Positions 1 through 8,597 of a DNA stretch of 64,000 nucleotides are shown here, piece after piece. The position numbers and the translations under genes were made by a program. The notes beneath the pieces were generated by a model, which did no database searches, was not told where the DNA came from, and was given only the letters and a program-made list of their open reading frames with translations. This DNA is from GCA-2737725 sp033763995 (GTDB taxonomy: Bacteria > Pseudomonadota > Alphaproteobacteria > Rhodospirillales > Rhodospirillaceae). The stretch lies in the NCBI GenBank assembly GCA_033763995.1, contig JANRJL010000011.1:1-64000 (forward strand), read 5' to 3'. Positions within the stretch are counted from its first letter, which is position 1. The number at the start of each line of letters is the position of its first letter.

Positions 1-1272
1 CTCGTTGCCCTTCACCCACTCGGTCATGAGGCCGACGATGGCATCGGGGGTGGGCCCGAACTCGGTGGAGCTGGCCTTGGACAGCCCCGCCACGTGGCGC
101 GCGGCCTCGATGCAGGCCATCTGCATGCCGAAGCAAATGCCGAAATAGGGCACGTCGCGTTCGCGCGCGAACTTGGCGGCCTGGATCTTGCCCTCGGCGC
201 CGCGCTCGCCGAAGCCGCCCGGCACCAGGATGCCGTGAACGTGCTCCAGGTGCTTGACCGCGTCCTCGCGCTCGAAGATCTCGGAATCGATCCAGTCGAG
301 GTTCACCCTCACGTTGTTGGCGATGCCGCCGTGGGTGAGCGCCTCGGACAACGATTTATAGGCGTCCTTGAGCTGCACGTATTTGCCCACCACGGCGATG
401 GTCACGTCGCCCTCGGGCTCTTTCACGCGCTTGACGATGTTGTGCCAGCGGCTGATGTCGGGTTCTTTGTCCGTGGGTAGATCGAAGTGCTTGCACACCT
501 GCACGTCCAGGCCCTCGGCGTGATAGCCGATGGGCACCTCGTAGATGGTGCCGACGTCCACGGCGGGAATCACGGCCTCGGGGCGCACGTTGCAGAACAA
601 CGCGATCTTCTTGCGCTCGCCCGGCGGCAAGGGCCGCTCCATGCGACACATCAGCACGTCGGGCTGGATGCCCAACCCCAGCAGTTCCTTCACCGAGTGC
701 TGCGTCGGCTTGGTTTTCAACTCGCCCGCGGCGGCGATGAACGGCACCAGGGTGAGATGGATGAACATGCTGCGCTCGGGGCCCAGCTCGTTGGCCAGTT
801 GGCGGATGGCCTCGAGGAACGGCAGGCTTTCGATGTCGCCCACGGTGCCGCCGATTTCCACCAGCGCGAAGTCCTCGTCCGTTAGATCAGACTGGACAAA
901 TTCTTTAATCGCATCAGTGACATGCGGGATGACTTGAACCGTCCCTCCGAGGTAATCCCCGCGCCGTTCCTTGGCGATGACGGTGGAGTAAATCCGCCCC
1001 GTCGTGACGTTGTCGCTCTGGCGCGAGGACACGCCCGTGAAGCGCTCGTAGTGGCCCAAATCCAGGTCGGTCTCGGCCCCGTCGTCGGTGACATAGACCT
1101 CGCCGTGCTGGGTCGGGCTCATGGTGCCGGGGTCGACGTTCAGATAGGGGTCGAGCTTGCGCAGCCGCACCTTGTAGCCGCGCGCTTGCAGCAGCGCGCC
1201 GAGTGCCGCTGACGTGAGACCTTTTCCGAGTGAGGAGACCACGCCGCCGGTGATAAAAATAAACCGCGTCAT
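1..1272 (-). CDS. pyrG: CTP synthase, 3' end cut by window edge
   Basis: Makes CTP from UTP, ATP and glutamine in the cytoplasm. The first 424 codons are present; about 120 C-terminal residues lie beyond the left edge. The N-terminus reads MTRFIFITGGVVSSLGKG, the classic synthetase P-loop start. The segment GTVQVIPHVTDAIK follows near residue 110, and the glutamine amidotransferase nucleophile sits in GICFGMQM with Cys380. The frame is continuous from the ATG at 1272 to base 1. It lies just downstream of secG and tpiA on the same strand, an order common in Alphaproteobacteria. Identification is firm. Confidence 0.97.
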   Translation of the reverse strand, partial: MTRFIFITGGVVSSLGKGLTSAALGALLQARGYKVRLRKLDPYLNVDPGTMSPTQHGEVYVTDDGAETDLDLGHYERFTGVSSRQSDNVTTGRIYSTVIAKERRGDYLGGTVQVIPHVTDAIKEFVQSDLTDEDFALVEIGGTVGDIESLPFLEAIRQLANELGPERSMFIHLTLVPFIAAAGELKTKPTQHSVKELLGLGIQPDVLMCRMERPLPPGERKKIALFCNVRPEAVIPAVDVGTIYEVPIGYHAEGLDVQVCKHFDLPTDKEPDISRWHNIVKRVKEPEGDVTIAVVGKYVQLKDAYKSLSEALTHGGIANNVRVNLDWIDSEIFEREDAVKHLEHVHGILVPGGFGERGAEGKIQAAKFARERDVPYFGICFGMQMACIEAARHVAGLSKASSTEFGPTPDAIVGLMTEWVKGNE

Positions 1273-1374
1273 GGGCCGCCAACATACCTCAACACACGCG
1301 CGCGGCAAGCCTCGCGCAGATCGGCGCGCAAGGGCGCGGAAAACAACGATTCAAGAATTCGAAAACGCGCCCGA

Positions 1375-1779
1375 TTACGGGTTTTGCGGAACGCTCGGCA
1401 CCGCCGGCGCGGACGATTCGCCCATGGCGGCGGCTGGGGGTGCAGACGGCACGGCAGCCGGATCGATTGCAGGAATCGGAAGCTCGTTCACTTTCGGCAC
1501 AGCGGGGCCGTCGGTGGGCGTGGCGAAAATCGAGGTCGGCGCAACTTCCGGCTTGGCCAACAGGGCCAAGCCTATCGAACTGGCGAAAAAGCAAATGCCC
1601 AAAACTGTGGTCGTGCGCGTGATCGGGTTGGGCCGGGCGCGCGGCTGCATCATGGCGTTGACGGCGGCCGTGGCTGAAAAGCCGCCGCCGGCAGCGGCGC
1701 CCTCGCTCTTTTGCACCAGGATCAGGATGATCAGGGCAATGGCGATGAGCAAATGAATGACTAGAAGCACGTTGATCAT
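1375..1779 (-). CDS. secG: Preprotein translocase subunit SecG
   Basis: Small inner-membrane subunit of the SecYEG export channel. The 134-residue protein starts MINVLLVIHLLIAIALIILI, a first membrane helix. The conserved stretch QKSEGAAAGGGF follows, and a second helix spans about residues 57-76. The C-terminal tail from about residue 80 is rich in Pro and Ala and is longer than in enteric SecG, as is usual in this class. It lies between tpiA upstream and pyrG downstream, all on the minus strand, with roughly 100 bases to each. Confidence 0.95.
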   Translation of the reverse strand: MINVLLVIHLLIAIALIILILVQKSEGAAAGGGFSATAAVNAMMQPRARPNPITRTTTVLGICFFASSIGLALLAKPEVAPTSIFATPTDGPAVPKVNELPIPAIDPAAVPSAPPAAAMGESSAPAVPSVPQNP

Positions 1780-1904
1780 GTCGCGGCTTTCATTGGTGTG
1801 GTCCCGGCCGCCCGCAATTGATCCTGGGCAGCGGCCAAAGGCGGCGGGGTTTTAACCGCTATATAGGGCAAATGCCAGGGAAATGAAGCCTGCAGAGAGC
1901 GCGG

Positions 1905-2660
1905 TTAACGCCGCCCCGCCACGACAATAGCCCAGAAATCCGCCGCGTCCAGGCTGGCCCCGCCCACCAGGGCCCCGTCGACGCCGGGAACCTTGAGCAA
2001 GGTCGCCGCATTGGAGCCCTTGACCGAACCGCCATACAGAATGGCCAGGTCGTCGGCCCGTCCCGCCATGTCGGCGAAGGCGGCCCGCACGACCTTGTGC
2101 ACGGCCTCCACATCGGCCGGCGTCGGCGTGCGCCCGGTGCCGATGGCCCAGACCGGCTCGTAGGCGACCACCACATCGGCGGCACTGACGCCCTTGGGCA
2201 CCGAACCGCGCACTTGGCGTTCGACGACGCTGTTGGTCTCGCCCAAATCCCGCTGAGCCTCCGTTTCGCCGACGCAAATAATCGGCGTCAGCTTGGCGGC
2301 CAGAACGGCCTCAGCTTTGGCGCACACCTGGGCGTCGGTTTCGCCGTGATCGGCGCGGCGTTCGGAATGCCCGACGATGACGAACCGGCAGCCCATGTCG
2401 GCCAGCATCACCGCGCTGACATCGCCCGTATGGGCCCCCTTGTCCTTGGCGTGGCAATCCTGCGCGCCCAAGAGGATGGGCGAGCCGGCAATGGCGCCGG
2501 CGACTTGGGCCAGCAAGGGCGCCGGCGGGCACAGCGCGATACGCGGCAGACCCGCCGTCGCGCCACGCGCGCGGGCGGCGAGATCACCCGCCAGCGCTTG
2601 GGCCTGGGCCCGCGTGCCGTTCATTTTCCAATTACCTGCGATCAGCGGCTGTGGGGCCAT
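1905..2660 (-). CDS. tpiA: Triosephosphate isomerase
   Basis: Interconverts dihydroxyacetone phosphate and glyceraldehyde 3-phosphate in glycolysis and gluconeogenesis. The 251-residue protein begins MAPQPLIAGNWKMNG. Catalytic residues are Lys12, His98 in VIVGHSERR and Glu168 in YEPVWAIGTG. The frame stays open another 25 codons upstream to 2735, but the ATG at 2660 is preceded by a GGTGGAG ribosome site about nine bases away and fits the family length, so it was chosen. It is divergent from ppiD across about 220 bases that must hold both promoters. Confidence 0.97.
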   Translation of the reverse strand: MAPQPLIAGNWKMNGTRAQAQALAGDLAARARGATAGLPRIALCPPAPLLAQVAGAIAGSPILLGAQDCHAKDKGAHTGDVSAVMLADMGCRFVIVGHSERRADHGETDAQVCAKAEAVLAAKLTPIICVGETEAQRDLGETNSVVERQVRGSVPKGVSAADVVVAYEPVWAIGTGRTPTPADVEAVHKVVRAAFADMAGRADDLAILYGGSVKGSNAATLLKVPGVDGALVGGASLDAADFWAIVVAGRR

Positions 2661-2881
2661 CGCGCCAACTCCACCATGAATGCTCGTGAGTTTAGTTTCG
2701 ACGTTCGCCCTATCATAGCGATTCAACCGCTCCAAGCCTCAAGCGCTTGAAATTCAAGCCCTTACGGCGCTTGCCGCTGGCAGCCTTGGCACCTATGATG
2801 CCGCGCTTTTTGGCCCGGCCCGGAGCTTTCGCGCCGATTAAGACACGGGCCCGACACCATTTTCCGGACAAGCGAACCGCC

Positions 2882-4819
2882 ATGATTCAATGGTTTAAAG
2901 ACGTCACCGCCGACAGCATCGTGTTCAAGGTCTTCATGGGCGTCATGATCCTGAGTTTCGGCATTTGGGGCATCGGCGACGTCATCGCGCCGCCCATCGA
3001 CCCCAATGTCGCGATCCAAGGCGGACGCTTTGAGGTCCGCGCGAGCGAAGTGCAGCGGCGCTACGACGTCCAAATCGAGGGCTTGCGCGAAAACCTCGGC
3101 AACGAAGCCGCGAGCGACCCATCGCTCAAGCGCGTGGTGTTGGACAACACCGTCAACGAGTTGCGCCAACTGGCCGTGACCAACATGGCCGCGATGGAAT
3201 TGGGCATCGACGTGTCCGACGAGCGCGTGCGCGACAACGTCCATTCGCAAGAGGCCTTCAAGGACGAAAGCGGCGCCTTCAACCAACTCCGTTTCATGCA
3301 GGTGCTGGGCCAAAACGGCCTGACCGAAGGAGCCTTCGCGACCCTGGTGAAAAACGACTTGCGCCAACAGACCTTCCTGCAGCCCGTGAGCGTGAACGCC
3401 GCCGCGCCCAAGGCGTTGGTCGACCCCCTGTTCGCCTACCGCGGCGAGACGCGCATCGCCGATACGCTGCTGATCCCGGTCGACAAAATGACCGTTCCGG
3501 CGGCGCCGACCGACGAGCAGGTCAAAAAGACCTACGACGAGAACATCTCGGCGTTCACCGCGCCGGAATACCGCAGCTTTGAGGTCGTGGTGCTGACCCG
3601 AGCCGACTTGGTGCCACCCGACAGTCTCGATGAAGCCGCCGTGAGGGCCTATTACGACGAAAACGCCGCGCGCTACCACACGCCGGAGAAGCGCCGCGTC
3701 GCCCAGTTGTTGTTCGACACCCAGGCGCAAGCCGAGGCCGCGCGCGCGCTGGCGGCGCCGGGCGACACGCTGGCCAAGATCGCCGAAAAGGCCAAGATTG
3801 GCCCGCCCATGGACCTGGGCGAACGCACCAGCGATGACGCGGTGCTCGCGGCCTTCGGCGCGGCGGCGAAAATCGGCGTCAACGAGATCAGTCAGCCGGT
3901 GCAGACCGACCTGGGCTGGCACTTGCTGGAGGTCCAGTCCCTGATCCCCGAGCAAGTGACGCCCTACGAGCAAGTCAGCGCCGAGGTGCGCAAGCTGCTC
4001 GCCGAGGAAAAGGCCGCCGACGCCATCGCCGAGGTGTCCGTGAGGCTCGAGGACGAGATCGCCGCCGGCACGCCCATGGACGAAGCCGCCAAAGCCGTCG
4101 GCGCGATTCATTGGGGTTACGACTCCATCAGCCGCGACGGCAAAGTGCCCGGCAACATGACCCTGATGAGCGACGACATCACGGCGCGGGTGCCGAAGGA
4201 CAAGTTGCTGGCCACGGCCTTCCTCACGCCGGTCGGCACGGAAAGTCCGTTGAACGAGATCGACGGCGGCTACTACATCGTGAAGGTCAACTCATCCGCG
4301 CCGCCCGCGCCCAAGCCCATGGACTCCGTGCGGCCCGAGATCGTCCGGCTGTGGGAACAGCAGGAACGCGCGGCCGCCGCCAAGGCCTTGGCGGAAAAGC
4401 TTGTGACCAGCATCGGACCGAGTTCGGTGATGTCGGCGGAGATGGATAAAGACAGCCGCTTGTCCTACGCCAAGCTCGGCCCGATCACGCGCTTCGGCGA
4501 AAGCCTGACGCGCGATTACGTCGTGGATTCCAAGCGCGTCGGACCCGAGATGCTGGAGAAATTGTTTCAGGCCAAGCCCGGCGAGGTGTTCACCGCGCCC
4601 GTCTTGGGCGGTTATGTCGTGGCCCGCTTGATCGAGGCCGTTCCCGCCAAGCCCGAGGGCGAGATGGCCAAGGTCGCCGACGACGTGAGCCAATCGACCC
4701 GCCAGGCCATGAGCCAAGACCTGCTCGAGCAATTCTCGCGCGCGCTCAACGCGCGCTTCCCGGTCACGCTCAACACCAAGGCCATCAACGACATCGCCGG
4801 CTTGGCGACGCCGGAATAA
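2882..4819 (+). CDS. ppiD: Membrane-anchored periplasmic PpiD/SurA-type peptidyl-prolyl isomerase
   Basis: Periplasmic folding chaperone anchored in the inner membrane at the exit of the Sec channel. The 645-residue protein starts MIQWFKD and has one membrane helix at about residues 13-35. A SurA-like N-terminal chaperone domain follows, then a parvulin domain at roughly 230-365 with RRVAQLLF and LGWHLLEV, and a second degenerate parvulin-like region. The frame extends 45 codons upstream to 2747, but that stretch is basic and Pro-rich, and the ATG at 2882 fits the family start. trpE follows after 26 bases, probably in the same transcript, as in many alphaproteobacteria. Confidence 0.93.
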   Translation: MIQWFKDVTADSIVFKVFMGVMILSFGIWGIGDVIAPPIDPNVAIQGGRFEVRASEVQRRYDVQIEGLRENLGNEAASDPSLKRVVLDNTVNELRQLAVTNMAAMELGIDVSDERVRDNVHSQEAFKDESGAFNQLRFMQVLGQNGLTEGAFATLVKNDLRQQTFLQPVSVNAAAPKALVDPLFAYRGETRIADTLLIPVDKMTVPAAPTDEQVKKTYDENISAFTAPEYRSFEVVVLTRADLVPPDSLDEAAVRAYYDENAARYHTPEKRRVAQLLFDTQAQAEAARALAAPGDTLAKIAEKAKIGPPMDLGERTSDDAVLAAFGAAAKIGVNEISQPVQTDLGWHLLEVQSLIPEQVTPYEQVSAEVRKLLAEEKAADAIAEVSVRLEDEIAAGTPMDEAAKAVGAIHWGYDSISRDGKVPGNMTLMSDDITARVPKDKLLATAFLTPVGTESPLNEIDGGYYIVKVNSSAPPAPKPMDSVRPEIVRLWEQQERAAAAKALAEKLVTSIGPSSVMSAEMDKDSRLSYAKLGPITRFGESLTRDYVVDSKRVGPEMLEKLFQAKPGEVFTAPVLGGYVVARLIEAVPAKPEGEMAKVADDVSQSTRQAMSQDLLEQFSRALNARFPVTLNTKAINDIAGLATPE

Positions 4820-4845
4820 AGACGCGCGGTCGGGATCGGTTGACG

Positions 4846-6351
4846 ATGGATTTGTACCCGGCCGAACCCGATTTTGCCGCGCGCTATGGAGCCGGTCACG
4901 CCCAAGTGGTGTGGACGGAGCTGCCCGCCGACTTGGATACCCCTGTATCCGTGATGCTCAAGCTGGGCCAGGACGCGCCCTTCACGTCGATTCTTGAATC
5001 CGTGCAGGGCGGCGCCATTCGCGGCCGCTACTCGATCATTGCCCACGCGCCCGATCTGGTCTGGCGCTGCCAGGGCCAAAAGGCCGAGATTTGCCGCGCG
5101 CCTCATGCACGACCATTGAAGTTCGCGCCCGAAGCCCAGCCCACGCTTGCGTCGCTGCGGGCACTCGTGGCCGAGACGCGCATCGACCTGCCCGACAACC
5201 TGCCGCCCATGGCCGCCGGGCTGGTGGGCTACATGGGCTACGACACCATCCGATTGGTCGAGAACATCCCCGACAAGAATCCCGACACCATCGGGATTCC
5301 GGACGGCATGTTCATGCGCCCGACCATCACCGTCATCTTCGACAACGTCGACGACATCATGACGGTGGTGACCCCGGTCTATCCCACGCCCGGCGTGGCG
5401 GCTGGCGCGGCCTACGGCGACGCGCGCAAGCGCATCCTCGACACGGTGAAGGTGCTGGACCGCGCCGTGCCCCATGAGGCGACGTCGCCGACGTTGCGCT
5501 TCACGGACGCCAGATCGAACATCGGCCGCGCGGGCTATCACGCCATGGTCAAGAAGGCGAAGGAGTACATCCTCGCCGGCGACATTTTCCAGGTGGTGCC
5601 GAGCCAGCGTTTTCGCCTGCCCTTCGCGCTGCCGTCTTTCGCGCTGTACCGCTCGTTGCGTCGGCTCAACCCCTCGCCGTTTCTGTTCCACTTGAACATG
5701 GACGGCTTCGCCCTGGTGGGCTCGAGCCCCGAAATTCTGGTGCGCCTGCGCGACGGCAAGGTGACCATCCGCCCCATCGCCGGAACTCGTCCGCGCGGCA
5801 AGACCAAGGATCAAGACGACGCCCTCGCCAAAGACTTGCTCAGCGACCCGAAAGAACTGGCCGAACATTTGATGCTGCTGGACCTGGGCCGCAACGACGT
5901 GGGCCGGGTGTGCCGGGTGGGCTCGGTCACGGTCACCGAGCAGAACATCATCGAGTACTACAGCCACGTCATGCATATCGTGTCCAACGTCGAGGGCGAC
6001 ATCGACCCCAGATACGACGCCATGGACGCGCTCATGGCGGGTTTCCCGGCGGGCACCGTCTCGGGCGCGCCCAAGGTCCGCGCCATGGAAATCATCGACG
6101 AGTTGGAAACCGAGCGGCGCAGCTTTTACGGCGGCGCCATCGGTTACTTGTCGGCCAACGGCGAGATGGACACTTGCATCGCCCTGCGCACGGCCTGCGT
6201 GAAGGACGGCGAGGTCATCATCCAGGCTGGCGGCGGCGTGGTGGCCGACAGCGACCCCGAGGCGGAATTCCAGGAAAGCAACAACAAGGCCCAGGCCATC
6301 GTGCGGGCCGCCGAGGCCGCCGTGCGGTTTCACTCGGGCGGGAACCGCTGA
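4846..6351 (+). CDS. trpE: Anthranilate synthase component I
   Basis: Converts chorismate to anthranilate, the first committed tryptophan step, with ammonia supplied by TrpG. The 501-residue protein has the N-terminal regulatory domain followed by the chorismate-binding domain, with VVPSQRF, RPIAGTRPRG, LDLGRNDVGRV and FPAGTVSGAPKVRAMEI. An in-frame TTG six bases upstream is an alternative start. Its partner trpG lies 6.7 kb away at 13022, which is unusual; the two are often adjacent. Parts of its last 120 bases recur at 8101-8130 and 10642-10690, indicating rearrangement just downstream. Confidence 0.97.
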   Translation: MDLYPAEPDFAARYGAGHAQVVWTELPADLDTPVSVMLKLGQDAPFTSILESVQGGAIRGRYSIIAHAPDLVWRCQGQKAEICRAPHARPLKFAPEAQPTLASLRALVAETRIDLPDNLPPMAAGLVGYMGYDTIRLVENIPDKNPDTIGIPDGMFMRPTITVIFDNVDDIMTVVTPVYPTPGVAAGAAYGDARKRILDTVKVLDRAVPHEATSPTLRFTDARSNIGRAGYHAMVKKAKEYILAGDIFQVVPSQRFRLPFALPSFALYRSLRRLNPSPFLFHLNMDGFALVGSSPEILVRLRDGKVTIRPIAGTRPRGKTKDQDDALAKDLLSDPKELAEHLMLLDLGRNDVGRVCRVGSVTVTEQNIIEYYSHVMHIVSNVEGDIDPRYDAMDALMAGFPAGTVSGAPKVRAMEIIDELETERRSFYGGAIGYLSANGEMDTCIALRTACVKDGEVIIQAGGGVVADSDPEAEFQESNNKAQAIVRAAEAAVRFHSGGNR

Positions 6352-6479
6352 GCGGCATATTTCATGCGCCGCGCGCGCTTGCACACGCCCGGCCTCAGCC
6401 CTTGACCCGCGCGTGTGAGTTGCGGCAACAGCCCGGGAGCCGTAACATGGATGCGAAATCCTTGAGTGGTGGAGGTATC

Positions 6480-6857
6480 ATGCCCGGGCTCAACAGCAAG
6501 CGTCCGACTCACACGGTCGATTTCATTCCGGGCGATACGCGAAACTCCGTCTTTCTCGGCAACCCTCTGCTCGACGGAATGGTCACGTCGATCATGGCGC
6601 TGGGCGCCGAGGTGTGGGCGGGCAAGCGCCGCCTGAAGGTGATCGAGAGTCTGATGGCCGCCAAGCGGGACGTGACGCCGGCCGCGATCGAAGCTTATGT
6701 GCCCACGCCCGAGGAGGAGCGCGCCTGGGAAGCCGAGCGGGACCAGTTGGTCAAACTCACGTTCGGATCGTTGGTCATCAAGGGCGATCCGCCCGCCGAT
6801 TTCGTGGCCGCCCCCACCGCTGCTAAGGCCCCCGCTACTCCCAAGATCAAGGAGTGA
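6480..6857 (+). CDS. Hypothetical protein, 125 aa
   Basis: No family recognised. The start is fixed by a GGTGGAGGT ribosome site a few bases upstream of the ATG at 6480. The protein looks soluble: no signal peptide or membrane helix, a mixed N-terminal half with HTVDFIPGDTRNSVFLGNPL, a charged middle, and an Ala/Pro/Lys-rich C-terminal tail. It sits 128 bases after trpE and 5 bases before the Tat methyltransferase gene on the same strand, so the two are probably co-transcribed and may work together. Confidence 0.7.
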   Translation: MPGLNSKRPTHTVDFIPGDTRNSVFLGNPLLDGMVTSIMALGAEVWAGKRRLKVIESLMAAKRDVTPAAIEAYVPTPEEERAWEAERDQLVKLTFGSLVIKGDPPADFVAAPTAAKAPATPKIKE

Positions 6858-6862
6858 CGTTC

Positions 6863-8035
6863 ATGATCAACCGCCGCACCGCATTGGCCTCGTCCGCGCT
6901 GGTCGCCCTCGCCTCGCCCACACTTGCCGCATCGAGAGCAGCCGCGCCGAAAGGCGCCGCGCCCGACATCGAGCCGCGCGGCAGCGACGGCCGCCTCGAA
7001 CGCCTGCCGACCCTTGATCTGGAAAGCCGCCACGACTTCATCTGCGGCGTCAACAAGTTCGCCAATACCGAGCTTCGCGCCGCCTCGCGCGCGCGCATCG
7101 GCGTGCTGGCCAAACGCGCCGGTCTCGACCCCAAGGCCGCGGTTGCGCCCGCCGACGCGCTGAAGCTGTTCGGCGCGGATCCCGCCGTGCGTATTCGTGA
7201 CCGGGTGTGGCACAGCGCTCATAACTACGAGCACGACATCCTCGACCTGGCCTTCCACTCCGACGGCGACGCATACCTGGCGGAAATGGAGGCTTACGAC
7301 AAACGCGGGCCCGGCAAGCTGATCCTTGATCCGAAAATGACCATCCCCGGCTACACCCGGCACAAGATTCATCAGCAGCCGGGCGGCTACGTCGGCAATC
7401 CGTTCGCGGGGCACATCTATCATTACGCCACCAACGTGTTCTATCGTGGCGCCAACGATCAGGATGAGCGCCACAAGGGCTATGCCGCCGCCTGCCCGAC
7501 GCCCGCCGACGGCAAGGTCGCCCGGGTGCTCGACATCGGCACCGGCATCGGCCAATTGGCGGTGGCGATGAAGGAGAAACACCTCGGCGCCGAGGTGCAT
7601 GGCATCGACGTCGCGGCCCCCATGCTGCGCTACGCCCACATGCGCGCGGTCGATCTCGGGGCCGACGTCACTTTTGCTCAAAAGCTGGCCGAGGACACCG
7701 GCTACCCCGACGGCCATTTCGACATTGTCGTGTCTTACATTTTATTCCACGAGGTCACAGCCGAGGCGACCAAGGCGATCATCGCCGAGGCGCGGCGCAT
7801 CCTGCGACCGGGCGGCGTGTTCTTTCCGCTCGATTTCAATACCAAGGCCCCGCCCTCGCCGGAGGCGTCTTATTCCGTGTGGATGGACCACCGCTGGAAC
7901 AACGAGGTATGGCGGCTGGAGTACGCCTCGCTCGACTTCGCCGCCGAGATGGCCAAGGCCGGGTTCGATGTCGCCGACAAAGCCGGCGCCGGTGCCGGCA
8001 CCTTCGGAACGATCGTCGGCGTCAAGCGGGCGTGA
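6863..8035 (+). CDS. SAM-dependent methyltransferase with N-terminal Tat-like signal
   Basis: A 390-residue class I methyltransferase. Motif I is VLDIGTGIGQ at residues 222-231. VHGIDVAAPML gives the acidic motif II, and FDIVVSYILFHEV and ILRPGGVFFPLDF complete the fold. The N-terminus MINRRTALASSALVALASPTLAA reads as a twin-arginine export signal with a hydrophobic core and an Ala-x-Ala-like end. This is odd because SAM is cytosolic. An AGGAG site eight bases upstream supports the ATG at 6863. Residues 50-215 form a conserved-looking N-terminal region with no family I can name. The substrate is unknown. Confidence 0.88.
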   Translation: MINRRTALASSALVALASPTLAASRAAAPKGAAPDIEPRGSDGRLERLPTLDLESRHDFICGVNKFANTELRAASRARIGVLAKRAGLDPKAAVAPADALKLFGADPAVRIRDRVWHSAHNYEHDILDLAFHSDGDAYLAEMEAYDKRGPGKLILDPKMTIPGYTRHKIHQQPGGYVGNPFAGHIYHYATNVFYRGANDQDERHKGYAAACPTPADGKVARVLDIGTGIGQLAVAMKEKHLGAEVHGIDVAAPMLRYAHMRAVDLGADVTFAQKLAEDTGYPDGHFDIVVSYILFHEVTAEATKAIIAEARRILRPGGVFFPLDFNTKAPPSPEASYSVWMDHRWNNEVWRLEYASLDFAAEMAKAGFDVADKAGAGAGTFGTIVGVKRA

Positions 8036-8045
8036 AGCATTCAGT

Positions 8046-8078
8046 TTTGATTGATGGCCCAGATTTGATTGATTGCCC
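8046..8078. repeat. Short tandem repeat, 15-bp unit, 18-bp period
   Basis: Two copies of a TTTGATTGATKGCCC unit, 14 of 15 bases identical, begin at 8046 and 8064. They sit just after the Tat methyltransferase stop and 22 bases before a displaced piece of trpE, so they probably belong to the same rearrangement scar. Confidence 0.6.
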
Positions 8079-8100
8079 TGACCCGAAAGCTTCGACGGCC

Positions 8101-8130
8101 GCGGCGGCGTGGTGGCCGACAGCGACCCCG
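8101..8130 (+). repeat. Displaced fragment of the trpE 3' region (copy A)
   Basis: These 30 bases are identical to trpE bases 6230-6259, which encode the GGGVVADSDP region near the TrpE C-terminus. Bases on both sides differ completely. The piece has no coding role here. It is a remnant of a duplication or insertion next to the trpE end; a companion piece is at 10642-10690. Confidence 0.85.
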
Positions 8131-8207
8131 CCCCTTGACGGGCATCAAGGCGGCCCCCACATCGCTTCTGGCACTTACCTCATCCCGCCGCCACTCAGGA
8201 GATCCCC

Positions 8208-8492
8208 ATGTCGGTTCGCGAGAAATATCAAGCCAAGCTCAAGGCCAACCTCGACGCCCTCGAGGCCGAAGTCAAACTGTTCGCCGCCAAGGCCGCCAAG
8301 GCCAAGGCCGACGCCAAGGTCAAGCTCGATCTCGAACTCGCCGTCTTGAAGGCCCAACAGCAAGTGGCCAAGGCCCGGTTCGCCGCGCTGCGCAAGGCCA
8401 GCGACGCGGCGTGGAGCGACATCAAGGTCGGCGCGGATCAGGCGTGGAAAGATCTCAGCACGGCCTTTGCCGCCGCGCGGAAAAGATTCTGA
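8208..8492 (+). CDS. Small Ala/Lys-rich coiled-coil protein, 94 aa
   Basis: No named family. Nearly the whole protein after residue 5 is predicted by eye as a long amphipathic helix: repeated Ala and Lys with regular leucines (LKANLDALEAEVKLFAAKAA). It ends DAAWSDIKVGADQAWKDLST, a pattern seen in small stress-type or apolipoprotein-like helical proteins. There is no signal peptide. A CAGGAG ribosome site lies about eight bases before the ATG. It stands alone between the trpE fragment at 8101 and the remnant at 8502, inside the rearranged stretch. Confidence 0.75.
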   Translation: MSVREKYQAKLKANLDALEAEVKLFAAKAAKAKADAKVKLDLELAVLKAQQQVAKARFAALRKASDAAWSDIKVGADQAWKDLSTAFAAARKRF

Positions 8493-8501
8493 TGTCTTCG
8501 G

Positions 8502-8597
8502 CTATTTCGTCTCGATCAACTCGATGAGTTGATGGTGGCTGTGCGGGCGGATATCCCAGCGATTTAGTGCCTTTTCCAAACCACGTCGGCTCAGGCG
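8502..8597 (-). pseudogene. Possible C-terminal gene remnant ending like the neighbouring VOC gene
   Basis: On the minus strand a 31-codon stretch lies between two stops and has no start codon. Its end reads LIELIETK then stop. The terminal 21 bases (8510-8530) are identical to the 3' end of the VOC gene at 10705-10725, which ends LIELIEKK. Upstream residues (RGLEKALNRWDIRPHSHHQ) do not match that gene. It may be the tail of a paralogue or another gene cut off when the 8.6-10.6 kb segment arrived. It overlaps the end of the methyltransferase gene by seven bases. Confidence 0.4.

Noticed and set aside
2747..2881. N-terminal extension of PpiD
   Set aside because: The extra 45 residues are basic and Pro-rich and unlike the family; the ATG at 2882 starts the conserved anchor.
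2762..4111. 449-codon minus-strand open frame opposite ppiD
   Set aside because: It is an antisense shadow of a GC-rich gene: His/Gly/Arg-rich, no domain, and the plus strand encodes a clear PpiD.
4612..6384. 590-codon minus-strand open frame opposite trpE
   Set aside because: Same codon-bias artefact; trpE motifs on the plus strand are complete.
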